Origin: Sacculina carcini
Lineage: Eukaryota; Arthropoda; Thecostraca; Sacculinidae
Length of the DNA: 64,000 bases
NCBI GenBank assembly: GCA_916048095.2
Contig: OU696577.1
Coordinates: 5,256,940 to 5,320,939 of the forward strand
Direction of reading: 5' to 3'
Each line of letters begins with the position of its first letter. Within the stretch, counting starts at the first letter, position 1. The position numbers and the translations under genes are program-made. Below, one piece after another: positions 42,707-54,464 of this stretch. The notes under the pieces were generated by a model, which was given only the letters and a program-made list of their open reading frames with translations, did no database searches and had not been told where the DNA came from.

Positions 42707-43404
42707 CACCTCTACCTACTTATCGGGAGGGCCCCATCAAGGTAAAACTTTCGCCACGTACTACGAAAATTTAGTCTCCCTAAGGGTGGCTCCCCAATGG
42801 AATGTGGCTGGATATATGCTTAAAATGCATATAAAATGAAAACGAAATACTGCAAAATTCACATATTATATGAATAATGAATCACATATTTTGGGACTTT
42901 TTGTCAACTTTTTTATGCCATTTTTCGTCACATACTAAAGACATAAAACGTCAAAAATTATCACATAAAATTCCCAACTCGATTAATTACTAATTGAAAT
43001 TCATACACCATATTCATACAGATGCATAGACGATCTAAAAATTTACTGTCCGTGATTTGATGGTCTCGAATACGTTGTGAGTAATCCAGTGAATCGACAA
43101 TACCATTTTTGCGTCCTTGTCGTTCTCGAATTGTTTCTGGCGATGACTTAACCTAACTAGTCGCAATAGTAATCGTATTGATCAATGTTATACGAACGTG
43201 CTATATTCCTGTGTGATGTTTGTGCGATACCTCCATCTATCTGAGGTCCTAGACGGCCGCCTAGTTTGCCTAAGGCCGACCCTGTCTTGATGTGAGCTGT
43301 TTCATTGTGACCAGTGTATCGCAGGAATGCGCTCAAATCACGTATATGTCACCTGATGACGAACATATGCGTGGAACGAATGTGTTGCTTGCGCGTGTAT
43401 GTCG

Positions 43405-43659
43405 ATGTGTGTGTGTGTGTGTGTGGTCCATCTGTCATCGTTTCTGCACGCATGTGTGTGCATGTGTGTGTGTGTGCATGTGTGTGTGCATGTGTGTGTG
43501 TGCATGTGTGTGGTAGACACCCGCTGTTCCGAATGCTTCCAGTTTCCTAGTTAGCCGAGATACGCCCCTGCATCCGGCCAAGGACCAGGACACCCGCACA
43601 TAGAAACACCAGTGACAGTGTCTATGTATGTGTGTGGGTGTGTGTATGTGTGTGGGTGT

Positions 43660-43700
<41 letters not shown>

Positions 43701-43806
43701 TGTGTATGTGTGTGGGTGTGTGTATGTGTGTGTGTGTGTGTATGTGTGTGGGTGTGTGTATGTGTGTGGGTGTGTGTATGTGTGTGTGCGTCTGTGTGTA
43801 TGTGCG
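43405..43806. repeat. TG microsatellites with GGGTG variants
   Basis: TG-rich runs at about 43,405-43,512 and 43,620-43,806. The second is organised as repeats of TGTGTATGTG and TGTGGGTG. Confidence 0.9.
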
Positions 43807-45390
43807 TGGTGGACAGCAAAATCATTTTCTATTATACGGCTACAGTTTTGTTTTTACAACCGATATTGTACGCCAGCAGGGGAATATAGAACACTGGCAC
43901 GTGACATGGTTGTGATGACACTTGCAGGAGACACTTGCACTTGATGGACTTGTAGTGAGGACGTGGTTGGTAGCCTTTTCTCTCTGATTCCCCACATATC
44001 AATGAGCCGACTCTTCATTTCTAAGAACAGTGCTGAGAAATCCAATAAATGCAGTTGTTTCACCAAATTTATGTAAGAAAGCCACTAGAATCGAAAATAT
44101 ACGAATTCAGATTGATACATTCTCATTACATTCCCTACAGTGTCAAAATTCCCACGGATTACCATTCACTGTTCTAAATGACCACATATTCAGTACCATA
44201 GTTTTTTTAATTTCCAATTTGTCCCCAGTAAGCGCTATGATTCTGAACGAATTTCCACTACATCACTTTCGAGTCGTGAAAACTTTATCAGCAAAATATC
44301 CAAAAATAATTGCACGAAAAATTATCAAATTTAAATAAATGACTATCTTTTCACACGCATACGACCGCGAAATTGTTGACAGAAGTTCAGCAGGGTACTG
44401 GGCACGAGCATTAATCCTCACATGCACATCATAACAAGTATTAATCAAGCAAAATCTGCGGGATTACCCCCTGGCTAAGACGTCTTGTATGCTCTTAATA
44501 AGACGCGCTTTTCAATGCAAACTTATGCTCACACATATGCAAACATCTCGTGAAAGTACGTGCGTGTATACGTGTAAGTGTGTATATGTGTGTGTGTTTG
44601 TGTGCGTGTGTGTGTGTGTGTGCGTGTTTGTGCGTGTGTGTGTGTGCGTGTGTGTGTGTGTGTGTGTTTGTATGTGTGTGTGTGTGTGTGTGTTTGTGTT
44701 GTTCGTTCTGCGTCACCTTTTCTGATCTCGATCTCGCATACATAGAGACAAACAGACATGCACGCCCGGGCAGTGATTGCGTCGTGATATGCATACTTGA
44801 GCACGACGCCTCGCTCAACTCACAGAACAACTCACTGTGCTGCTCGCTGCAATCACATGCGCACATTAACTACCCACCACGTGCTTTATGTATGTGTGTG
44901 TGTATGCGTGTTTTGCATGTCAATTCATAGTGGAGCGGTGCGTGCATGTTGTGTTCACTGCTTGAATACTGACCCGAGGTCAATTTGCACACATGACCCG
45001 ATTTGTATACACTGCCGGCTTACACCTACACACACACACACGCGTCATTTGTGTGCGCGTGTGTACTTTCATGTCAATACATTTACTTACTTACACACAC
45101 ACAAGTAGTTTCAGGCCGGTGCATTAAAAGATAATGCAAATGTTATTCTGAAAACCCTCCCATTTTGAATGAAAATGCATATTCAAATACGAATGACACA
45201 TGACAGATGTCATCAGCACCCTCCTTGCCGACGACTTAGTATATAAGTAAGTTTTCTCGTGTATTATAGATAAACAGTCCTCTGAATATCCAAATCCGGA
45301 AAATCGTCCAAGCTTAGCAATGCCATCGTGATGAAGGTTTGATTTCACTGAACTAAAAGCTTTGTATAACATTACGAATTAAGATTACTA
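43807..45390. other. No gene seen; one TG run
   Basis: Apparently unique AT-rich DNA with a TG-rich run at about 44,563-44,701. Short frames present carry no recognisable signature. Confidence 0.5.
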
Positions 45391-45395
45391 TTGCA

Positions 45396-45505
45396 CAGGG
45401 CACTAATGATATGTTCAACATTGATGAAACGGGTCTCTCCTGCAGACTGCAGCCTACCACAACCCGGGCGTCCAGAGGAGAACGCCACACAGCTGAATAA
45501 TTGTG
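45396..45505 (+). pseudogene. pogo/Tigger DDE-domain fragment
   Basis: The plus strand reads DMFNIDETGLSCRLQP followed by TTTRASRGER and a stop. The DETGL-centred block, with its Asp, is a hallmark of the first catalytic motif of pogo/Tigger/CENP-B transposases. Only about 35 residues survive. It is not part of the element at 37,300-38,602, which is on the opposite strand. TTACTATTGCACAG just upstream resembles a splice acceptor, but no partner exon was found. Confidence 0.6.
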
Positions 45506-45647
45506 TGGGATTATAAACAATCATGGATGAATCAGTTGAGAAAGATGCAAGCTGGACAATAATTAAAAATTATATTTATTTGAAAAGTTAACAATGTACA
45601 GTAAAAAGGGTTGATAAACATTGCTGCAAAGAACGCAACGGATAAAC

Positions 45648-45868
45648 AGAGAGGACAAATAGACAGGGACAAATAGACAGGGACAAATAGACAGGGACAA
45701 ATAGACAGGGACAAATGGACAGGGACAAATAGACAGGGACAAATAGACAGGGACAAATAGACAGGGACAAATAGACAGGGACAAATAGACAGGGACAAAT
45801 GGACAGGGACATATAGACAGGGACAAATAGACAGGGACAAATAGACAGGGACAAATAGACAGGGACAA
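45648..45868. repeat. 14-bp minisatellite, about 15 copies
   Basis: Unit GACAGGGACAAATA, nearly perfect. It differs in sequence from the 14-bp minisatellite at 29,981. Three units make 42 bp, giving artefactual open frames on the minus strand. Confidence 0.95.
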
Positions 45869-45984
45869 GCAGCGGCATGGAAATTGTTTTTATTGGCTTC
45901 ATTCTAGATAATTCATTCATACAAACAAGAAAATCGCACAGCAAGCAAACAAGCAATTCGTCAATTTGACACATGCAAGCCAAC

Positions 45985-46035
45985 GCACATACACACACAC
46001 ACACACATACACACACACATACGCACACACACATA
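45985..46035. repeat. CA microsatellite
   Basis: Interrupted CA repeat with CATA interruptions. Confidence 0.85.
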
Positions 46036-46284
46036 GACACGGACAGATGGATGGCTCGTGAGTCATTAGTCAGTCAGCACCACGAGACACCGGTGGTCGC
46101 GTGTCTAGCATACTACCTCCCTCGCCTTGCATGCCATTCCATTGCCCCCTGGCTTTTTGTCTGCCCGACTGATTCTCGCTTTGCTGCTACAAGCTCGTTT
46201 TAATATCGATTGCAATGTAATTAAACGTGTTGGGTATAATAATGAATATTAAATAATTATCATTTAGTACTTGTTGATTGAAGA

Positions 46285-48090
46285 GAATACAAGCCAACAA
46301 CAACAACAAGCGTGTATTTGATATAGCGCACTAATCAACAAAGGCGCGATGAACATGAAATATAGATATACAAGATAATAATTACATCAAAACGGGAGCT
46401 CAGAAAGGAGAAAACAAGAGCTAGCAAGGACAAAAATATAACAGGGAAGATAAACACCGGATTATTGTATGCTGAAAAAAACAACCACAAAGACATGAAG
46501 AGACACATATGAACACTGACGCACGTCACATACAAGCACGATTAGCACAAACATAAGATCAAGGGCTGTGAGCGGAATAAAAAACACAACAGGAAAACAA
46601 AACACAAAGTGCAGTATTATAAGCAAGAGTATATACATGGCGATAATATGGAGATATATATACAAAGGTAGTGTCAGTGCAATCTATAAGGAGGTGTAAG
46701 CGGCGACGGAAGAGAAAGCAGGTACTTATACAGCGCAGAGGAAAATGAAGAATATGATTTATGACGAAGGATATGAGGAGGAAGAGAGTTGTATAATCGG
46801 GGGGCAGAAAAATAGAAAGACTTCGCGGACCAATTTGATAAATGGTCGGCGGGAGGACAAACAAGAGGTGCAGGACGGCGGGTGAAAGGATGATCAGAGA
46901 AGGTTAGAAGTGAAAGCAAGTACGAGGGAGGAGAAGATGACTGGAGGAGTTTATATACAATACAACACAGCTTATATTGTATCCTTGAAAGAGCTGGCAG
47001 CCAGCCGAGTTCTCGGATATGAGCGGAGGTGGGTGTCTTAGGAGGAAGGCGAAGAACGAAGCGACAAGAAAGATTTTTTGTTGTTGTTTTTTTGCCAATT
47101 CTGTCATTATTTACATAACATAAATAGTGACAAGGATTCGACTGAAACTGAAGCTTTTTTGAAGTCGACCTTTCAACACATCAATTTTATATACACAAAG
47201 TATCACATGAGTATATAAAGAAATTGAATAATACATCAACACAATTTCACATTAAAGTCAAATAATGCATGTACATTAAAGTTAAACAATATATGTACAG
47301 AATTTCACATCAATATAAAGCAAATTCATACATACAATGGATAGAAGTAGTGAAGAAATGTAATGACAAAAATGTGTTGAGATAAATAGTTAATTAGCGA
47401 TCACCACTCGATCAAGTTTTTTATACTTATTGTAAAGCCATTTAAATGATAAGTCACTAAAATGTATTGTGTGCTATTTCAAATTGCTAATTTTAGGGTC
47501 TGTTTGTCATTGATGAAATAATTTTCCTTTTGAATGATCTCAAAGTTCTGCATTGTTTTGCTTTTTGTTCAATATTATTCCAAATCGTAACGCCGGTGAT
47601 GCTTAAACTAAATTGTCTGCAACGAGTTCTACTGAAACTTTGTGTGAATTTTTCAGGGTGTTTTGCGTTTCTCTGGATTGATGATAGATTGAAGAGAGCG
47701 AAAGAACTTCTTAGGAAGATGAAAGAATATGGAGTTACAATAGTCGAGACGAGAAGAAATAAATGAGTTCACTAAGAGGAGAGCAGACGCAATATCAATA
47801 TGAGAGTGGATCGGGTAGAATTGGCGCAAGGTGAAACGACAGAGGCTGGTAATTTTTGAAAGATGCTGAGAGAATGTTAGAGAGGGATCGAGAACAACAC
47901 CCAGATTACGAATATGAGATTAAAGAGGCAAGTTGACAGAACAAGGAGCAATACTGGGAGGGTGGAATAAGAAATATTCAGTTTTTTCAGTATTCAAAAG
48001 GAGATTTCTTGAGGACGACCAGGCAGCGATGTGTGATATAAGTTGAGAAATTAGACCAATTTTTGAGGAGGAAAAGGGGAAGTAAGAAGA
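46285..48090 (-). mobile_element. CR1/L2-like LINE, 5'-truncated and interrupted
   Basis: On the minus strand, 48,090 to about 47,655 encodes LINE reverse-transcriptase C-terminal sequence: NLLLNTEKTEYFLF, a stop, IRNLGVVLDPSLTFS, SRLDYCNS and LQSIINPEK. About 0.58 kb of unrelated DNA (about 47,075-47,655) intervenes. The frame then resumes with RFVLRLPPKTPTSAHIRELG, QSSSPSYLLSLL and RLYNSLPPHILRHKSYSSF, ending at a stop near 46,674. The 3' UTR ends with GCGCTATATCAAATACACGC and GTT repeats near 46,285. These blocks, in this order, are characteristic of CR1/L2-clade elements. The best-preserved of at least three related tails in the window. Confidence 0.82.
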
Positions 48091-48289
48091 AGCCAACACA
48101 CAGTATGTATATTTAGATTAGTCAAATTCCATATGTTCCCTCTACGAGTGTATAATGGTTTGGTCCGTGTGTAAAAGCGTCAATGAAAACATATCATGGG
48201 TGTAAAAGAAGGTAACATTTCAACAAAAAGTTTAGTTTTTCGCGCTCGCACAAAAATGTCCTCATTTTAGAGATTCGGAATATGGTCAC

Positions 48290-48367
48290 TATGTTTCGCC
48301 AAGCCCCCGCAGTTTTGCCTTGGCTTTCCTCAGCTCCTCGACAGAAAGAATGCTGGCGCCGCCATTG
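48290..48367 (-). mobile_element. Fragment of the 190-bp MITE family
   Basis: The end TGGCGCCGCCATTGG and the ATGTTTCGCCAAGCCCCCGC block match, inverted, the left half of the element at 32,096. Strongly diverged. Confidence 0.6.
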
Positions 48368-48976
48368 GTGATAGTTGTTTTGTGGGCACCCGTCTGTTAA
48401 TGCATGCTCAATTCATTCTTCTGAATAACCCTGAAATAATATATACTCGTAATACTTAGTTATATTCTATTGGCATTTTCCTAAGTCAAAACACAAAATA
48501 CAAAACATCCATGACACGATATATTTTAGCCTAGCATGATTTAGCTAAATGACAAACGATACGCAATATTCTCCATATTAAGTGTAAATTATAAAAGCAG
48601 GTGTGGAGGCAGAGCAAGCACATATTGATGAAAGATATGCCTGCAATAACTTTCAATTTGTCATTTCCAGACACCACCACTCGAGCAACAATATGTATGG
48701 TGATATAATCAGCTGTTGTATCGCTATTAACCCACACCAATCATACAGTGGCTACTCACTGACACACTCACTGTGGTCGCTTGCTAATTAGCACCATCAA
48801 CATAATCTTAGTTAATAATCAGCCTGGTTGGCTGCTTCCGTTCTGCAGCAGCGGTACCCATTGACTATTGCCACAAGTCGCTTGTACCATGCCACCCCAC
48901 TACCTCACATGAACACACACACACACACACGCTCATACACATAATTGAAAATTAACATAAAAAAGCATGTGTTATA

Positions 48977-49669
48977 ATGTTTCAAAATAGATCTAGAAAA
49001 TGCTCTTTTCCCACTGTATATCTTAATGGTGAAGCGGTCACTCAGGCTCAGTCAAAGTGGTTTCTTGGATTGACTGTTGATGAGAATATGAATTGGAAAA
49101 CACACATAAACGAGCTATACATTACGCTAAATAAAATCATAGGTCTATTATATAGAATACGTCATAATCTGACCATTGAAGCCAAAATAAGCATTTACTA
49201 CACACTTTTCTATCCTCATCTCTTTTACTGCATTCCTTTTTGAGCAAGCACTTGGACATCTTTCATTAAAAAATTCATTATTGTACAGAATATATTCTTC
49301 AGGTGTATCTTCCACAAACATAGATTCTCATCTATCTCCGATATATATAGTACCATGAATATAATAAATGTCACATCTATCCATAAATACTTCACGCTAA
49401 TAATTATTTTTAGAAGACTTAAGAATAACTCAATTTTCAAACCGGTGATTCATGTGTGTAATACTCGACATCGAAATACTAACCTCAAATTGCCAACATA
49501 CAGGAAACAAAATTATAAAAATAGTATATTCAGTTTTGGTCCGGAGCTTTTCAATAGTTTACCTGTGCACCTAAAATCTGATCTTGAAAAGTGTTCATTA
49601 TTTGTATTTAAACAATTAATTAAAAGATTCTTGATTAGTGAGCAGTTCACAACATTTTCATATATATAG
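48977..49669 (+). pseudogene. Non-LTR retrotransposon RT C-terminal remnant
   Basis: The first part (to about 49,243) contains KWFLGLTVDENMNWKTHI and IIGLLYRIRHNL, then IYYTLFYPHLFYC. This is the conserved segment after the reverse-transcriptase active site in jockey/CR1-like LINEs. After a frame change, 49,355-49,669 gives HVCNTRHRNTNLKLPTYR, GPELFNSLPVHLKSDLEKC and FKQLIKRFL, the usual C-terminal end. It is immediately followed by TA/TG repeats. Sequence differs from the LINE at 46,285-48,090, so a second LINE family is present. It is 5'-truncated and frameshifted, so inactive. Confidence 0.8.
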
Positions 49670-49675
49670 CATGAA

Positions 49676-49865
49676 TACTGTGCGATATATATAATGTTTG
49701 TATATATGTGTATATATATATATATGTATGTGTATGTATGTATGTGTGCATATATATGTGTATGTATGTATGTATATGTATGCATGTGTATGTCTGTGTA
49801 TATGCATGTGCATGTCTGTGTATATACATGTATATATATATATATCTATATATATAAAAGAGATC

Positions 49866-49900
<35 letters not shown>

Positions 49901-49915
49901 TGTGTGTGTGTGTGT
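49676..49915. repeat. TA/TGTA and TG microsatellites
   Basis: A complex TATATG/TGTATG run begins seven bases after the LINE stop and could be that element's 3' tail. A TG run occupies about 49,868-49,915. Confidence 0.88.
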
Positions 49916-51817
49916 TCGACCCTCCTTGGTCCATTTTCTATCAGCTATTATTCGGCCACCACTCAGCCTATTCGCTAACAATTTATACCATCACGTTGGA
50001 AATTTTCTTGTCTACACTTTAGATTAAATTTTAAATTTCAAAAATGAAATCAAAAAAGTTATAGCGGTGAAAAGACAAAATGAACCCTGAAAAATGCGAA
50101 AATTGTGGTCAATGCTCTGCCATCTACTCCTCATAAACCAGAAATGGTACAGCCAAACAGATTATACCACTGTGTAGAGAATTTTCTGTTCTACAAGATA
50201 GGTTATAATTAATATCTAAAAATTAAATATAAAATATGTAAAAATGACAAAATTTCAGTCTACATTCAAAATTATATTTAAGCTCGACGCGTCCGATTTT
50301 CTGTACTTTTTTCTCTATGTATCAAAAACTAATTATCACACAACTAAATAAATAATGCCATCATGCTGGGACTTTTGTTTTCTACAGCACGGTATAAATT
50401 TTAATTTTCCAAAGTGTATTGAAAAAAAGTTACGGCGGTGTGAAGTCAAAATGACAAAGTCAAAAATGCAAAATTAGCACTGGAAACCGTGAATGTTTTG
50501 GTAAATATTCCCCTATCTATTCCTCATAAACCAGCAATGGTACAGCTATAAAAATTATACTATTGTGTAGATAATTTTGTGTTCTACAAGAAAAGTTATA
50601 ATTTATACCCACAAATGATACAAAAAATGTGTAAAATTGGCAAAATTGTCAAATACATCCAAAATTACACTTGATCACCGGGCGCCTAAATTAATTCATT
50701 TTTCTACCTATTTCTCAGGAACTATTTGTCACACATTAAAATAAATTATATCATCGTGCTGGAAATTGTATTTTTTAAAATGCGGTATAATTCTTAATTT
50801 TCCAAAGTGTATCTGAAGGAAGTGACGGCGGTGTAAAGTCAAAAGGACATATTGCCAATTTGACAGCTATTATGCGCACTTGCGATTACACAGGAATATA
50901 CTACTGTGTAGAAAATTTTGTGTTCTACAAGAAAAGGTGTAATTTATACCCACAAATGATACAAAAAACGTGTAAAATTGGCAAAATTCTCAAATACATC
51001 CAAAATTACACTTGAACACCGGGTGACTACAATTTATTCATTTTTATACCCATTTCTCAGGAACTATTTGTCATACATTAAAATTAATTATACCATCGTG
51101 CTAGAAATATTGTTTCCTACAGTACGGTATAATTATTAATTTTCCAAAGTGTATCTGAAGGAAGTTACGCCGGTGTAAAGTCAAAATGTCATGTTGCCAA
51201 TTTGACAGCTATTATGCGTACTTGCGATTACACATGAATATACACTGATTAAATTTCACTGAAGTCCAATCACAATTTACGCACTTGCGATTACACAGGA
51301 ATATACTACTGTGTAGATAATTTTGTGTTCTACAAGATAAGCTATAATTTATACCCACAAATGATACAAAAAACGTGTAAAATTGGCAAAATTCTCAAAT
51401 ACATCCAAAATTACACTTGAACACCGGGCGACTAAAATTAATTCATTTTTCTACTATTTCTCAGTAACTATTTGTTACACATAAAAATAAATTATACCAT
51501 CGTTCTAGAAATATTTTCTTCTACAATACGGTATAATTTGTAATTTTACAAAGTGTATCTGAAGGAAGTTACGGCGGTGTAAAGTCAAAAGGACATATTG
51601 CCAATTTGACAGCTATTATGCGCACTTGCGATTACACAGGAATATACACCGATTAAATTTCACTGAAGCCCAATCACAATTAAGAATGCATCATATTATC
51701 TCCAAGCATGGATGGTGTGGTTTTATTGCGTACAGTTTAATTAATGCTACACTCTACTGAATATAAAGGCTTTATTGTCCTCAATAACGTTCCGCACGAC
51801 GGGCGGGTAAAATGCTA
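49845..51817 (+). mobile_element. Candidate non-autonomous Helitron (about 2 kb)
   Basis: The 5' end TCTATATATATAAAAGAG starts with TC after an A. The 3' end has the GC-rich motif CCGCACGACGGGCGGG, able to pair CCGC with GCGG, followed about ten bases later by CTAT. Helitrons end in a hairpin about 10-12 bases before CTRR, so the layout fits although the last base is degenerate. The interior is tandem repeats without a Rep/helicase frame. The same terminal motif recurs downstream. Confidence 0.45.
49980..51690. repeat. Degenerate tandem repeats of about 340-400 bp
   Basis: Four imperfect copies. The landmark GTAAAATTGG occurs at 50,631, 50,972 and 51,376 (spacings 341 and 404), with an older relative near 50,235. 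Each copy carries TACCATC, TTTTCCAAAGTGTATC and GCGGTGTAAAGTCAAAA. The third copy has about 63 bp more because a CTTGCGATTACACA...CACTGAAG segment is duplicated. Confidence 0.8.
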
Positions 51818-53542
51818 TTGGGAACAAAGTAAACTACTGAATTTAACTGTGTAATTTAATTGGTTTAATTTCAAGTTGCATAAGCATAAGTTGCATAAGG
51901 ATATGGATTGCAATATCATGTAATGCCAACTTATGCTGTTTTAGCGGAAGCATTAACCTGGAATTATAGAGATGACAGAAGGTTGCATTGTTTTGATAGT
52001 GTTGTGGAAAAACATGTTTTCTAAATTGAAACATAAATTTCACATTTAGACTTTTAGATTAGCTTTAACTTTCCTGTGGGTTTGTTTTTCTTTTTCAATT
52101 TGCACTAATTTTTTTATGAATTGAATATTAATTATATTTTATGAACTGTTCCGCACGACGGGCGAATTAAATGTATCTATAAAGAGTGGGTTTAAATGAT
52201 AGCGAGGTATATGATATTTTGCTAGCAGTAAATATTCTAGCGATAAAAGTAGAATAGCTCTTAAGCAAATGATTTTGGAGAATGATGTGAACCTTTAAAT
52301 ATATTTTGCGATCTGATGATATATGTATTAGGAATAATACGTAGCAGAATATAGATTGCATAATATAATATCGGCTGTAATATCAAGGGCTGCATTATCG
52401 ATGTAATCCAAAAAATAACAACTGTATGAATATGATGCATTAGTGGAAGCATTAACCGGGAATTATGAGATAATATGATAATGGTGTAAAATTATATCGC
52501 ATTATGCAACAAATGTGAATTTAGCTACCTTACAGTTTGGTCCCGATACTATATTGGCGGGTTGAGAGAAAAGTATTGGTGGGCCGCGTGTTTGGGACCC
52601 CTGGGGTAGATAATCTCAGTCTTCTGATTACAAATTATGATCGCATCAGTATATTTTGTGATCACAAACTAATAAGTTAAATCACCTCAGACTAGGCTGA
52701 GAGCGGTCAAGATTGAATGGTTGGGTTGGGTTGGGTAGGTTTGACTCAGGTTATATTGGGTTTTAATGATAGCGGAAAATATATAAATTTTAACAATAAA
52801 TATTATAGCGGTAAAAGTGAAATAGTACTTAAGCAAATGATATTGGGGAATGATGTTAAGTGATAAATATAGTTTGGAAACAGTCTGATGAAAAGATTTC
52901 ATCATCTTTCATTGTTTGTTTCGTGTTTGTGTTCTGAATTATACCACACGACGGGCAGATTTATATATCAGGCGGGTTGAGGGATAATATTTGTCAAAAT
53001 AAGAACAAAAATATTCACATTTAGACTTTTCTATTGGTTAAGATATTTATAGGTTACATTTTTTGCTTTTCAATTTGTATTAATTATATTTTATGGATTT
53101 GATATGAATTTTACTGTATGAATTGTTCCGCACGACGGGTGGGTTTAAAAAAGTGTTTTTAGATCATTTTTTCAAAAGGTTCATTTGAAAAAAGGTGTTT
53201 TTTTAAAATAAAAATGTTCCGCGGGCAGCAACTATAGACAATAGAACGTTCAATTTACCCTGTAGAATTAATCCATACACAAAACCAATGGATTTGACTT
53301 CAAGATGCAGAACGGATCGTGTTCGAGTTCTGAATTATTCAGCACGACGGGCGGGTTTAAAAATGACTCAGGCGGACTGAGGGGAAATATTGTGTCGAAA
53401 TAAAAATAATTAAACTTATAATTTTCAATTGATAAATATTTTTATGAGTGTACCCTATTTCATTTTTATTTTTCCATATTTTTTATGAATTGAATATGAA
53501 TTTCATGTTATGAATTGCTCCGCACAACGGGCGGGTTTTAAT
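51818..53542. mobile_element. Older Helitron-like terminal copies
   Basis: The motif CGCACGACGGGCGGG, or a close variant, appears at about 51,792, 52,151, 52,945, 53,127, 53,341 and 53,519, each preceded by similar AT-rich sequence (TTTATGAATTGAATAT, ATTTAGACTTTT). 53,110-53,542 is a diverged version of the 448-bp unit that follows. A lone hAT-type end (CAGGGGTCCCAAACACG on the minus strand) lies at about 52,585-52,603. Confidence 0.5.
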
Positions 53543-54443
53543 GCTATATATATACATAAAGAAGAAATTATCTGTCTGTCTGTGTATGTATGCTTGAATA
53601 TGAGGTGACATAATTGCGCTGGCTCATGGTTCGCTGGTTCAATTATCAGGGGCTTCAAACGCAAACGAAGCGATGGCTCATTTTTATGAAATAAAAATGT
53701 CCCGCGGGCAGCAATAAAACGTTCAATTTCACCGTATAGAATGAATTCATATACAAAACTAATGGATTTGACTTCAAGAACCAGAACGGATGGTGTTCGA
53801 GTTCTGAATTTTTCCTCACGTCGGGCGGGTTTAAATATGAGGCGGGTTGAGTGAAAATATTTTGTCAAAATAAAATTAAAAATAATGAAATTTAGACTTT
53901 TTAATTGATTAAGGTCTTCATGAGTTTGCCTTATTTATTTTTAATTTGCAATATTTTTATTAATTGTTCCGCACAACGGGCGGGTTTTAATGCTATATAT
54001 ACATAAAGAAGAAATTATCTGTCTGTCTGTGTATGTATGCTTGAATATGAGGTGACATAATTGCGCTGGCTCATGGTTCGCTGGTTCAATTATCAGGGGC
54101 TTCAAACGCAAACGAAGCGATGGCTCATTTTTATGAAATAAAAATGTCCCGCGGGCAGCAATAAAACGTTCAATTTCACCGTATAGAATGAATTCATATA
54201 CAAAACTAATGGATTTGACTTCAAGAACCAGAACGGATGGTGTTCGAGTTCTGAATTTTTCCTCACGTCGGGCGGGTTTAAATATGAGGCGGGTTGAGTG
54301 AAAATATTTTGTCAAAATAAAATTAAAAATAATGAAATTTAGACTTTTTAATTGATTAAGGTCTTCATGAGTTTGCCTTATTTATTTCTAATTTGCAATA
54401 TTTTTATGAATTCTTCCGCACAACGGGCGGGTTTTAATGCTAG
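53543..54443 (+). mobile_element. Two tandem 448-bp Helitron-like units
   Basis: Units at 53,543-53,991 and 53,992-54,443 are almost identical, with an internal offset of 447 bp and differences mainly in the last 40 bases. Each starts TATATACATAAAGAAG with an ATCTGTCTGTCTG stretch, and ends CCGCACAACGGGCGGG, TTTTAATG, then CTA. The final copy ends CTAG followed by T, the canonical Helitron 3' boundary. A minus-strand frame of about 120 residues recurs in both copies simply because the DNA is duplicated. Confidence 0.6.
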
Positions 54444-54464
54444 TATATATATATATATACAAAA

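Larger units (their letters stand above)
41858..42980 (+). mobile_element. TIR DNA transposon with zinc-finger ORF
   Basis: Both ends carry the inverted repeat GAGTTGGGAATTTTATG (about 21 bp in full). Immediately outside are GATTAATGACTA on the left (41,846-41,857) and GATTAATTACTA on the right (42,981-42,992), direct repeats matching at 11 of 12 positions. That is longer than the 8 bp of hAT elements. The interior has the zinc-finger frame at 42,324-42,608 and a nested MITE fragment. The 1,123-bp length is too short for a full transposase, so it is a deletion derivative. Superfamily uncertain: the protein fragment suggests hAT-like, the flanking repeat does not fit. Confidence 0.75.

Noticed and set aside
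43622-43944. Cys/Val and Thr/His frames over TG runs here and at 39.6, 44.5, 49.7, 57.2 and 60.9 kb
   Set aside because: They are translations of dinucleotide repeats.
53503-54315. Duplicated minus frames of about 120 residues
   Set aside because: They are identical because they lie in the duplicated 448-bp Helitron-like unit, and the frames end inside repeat termini.
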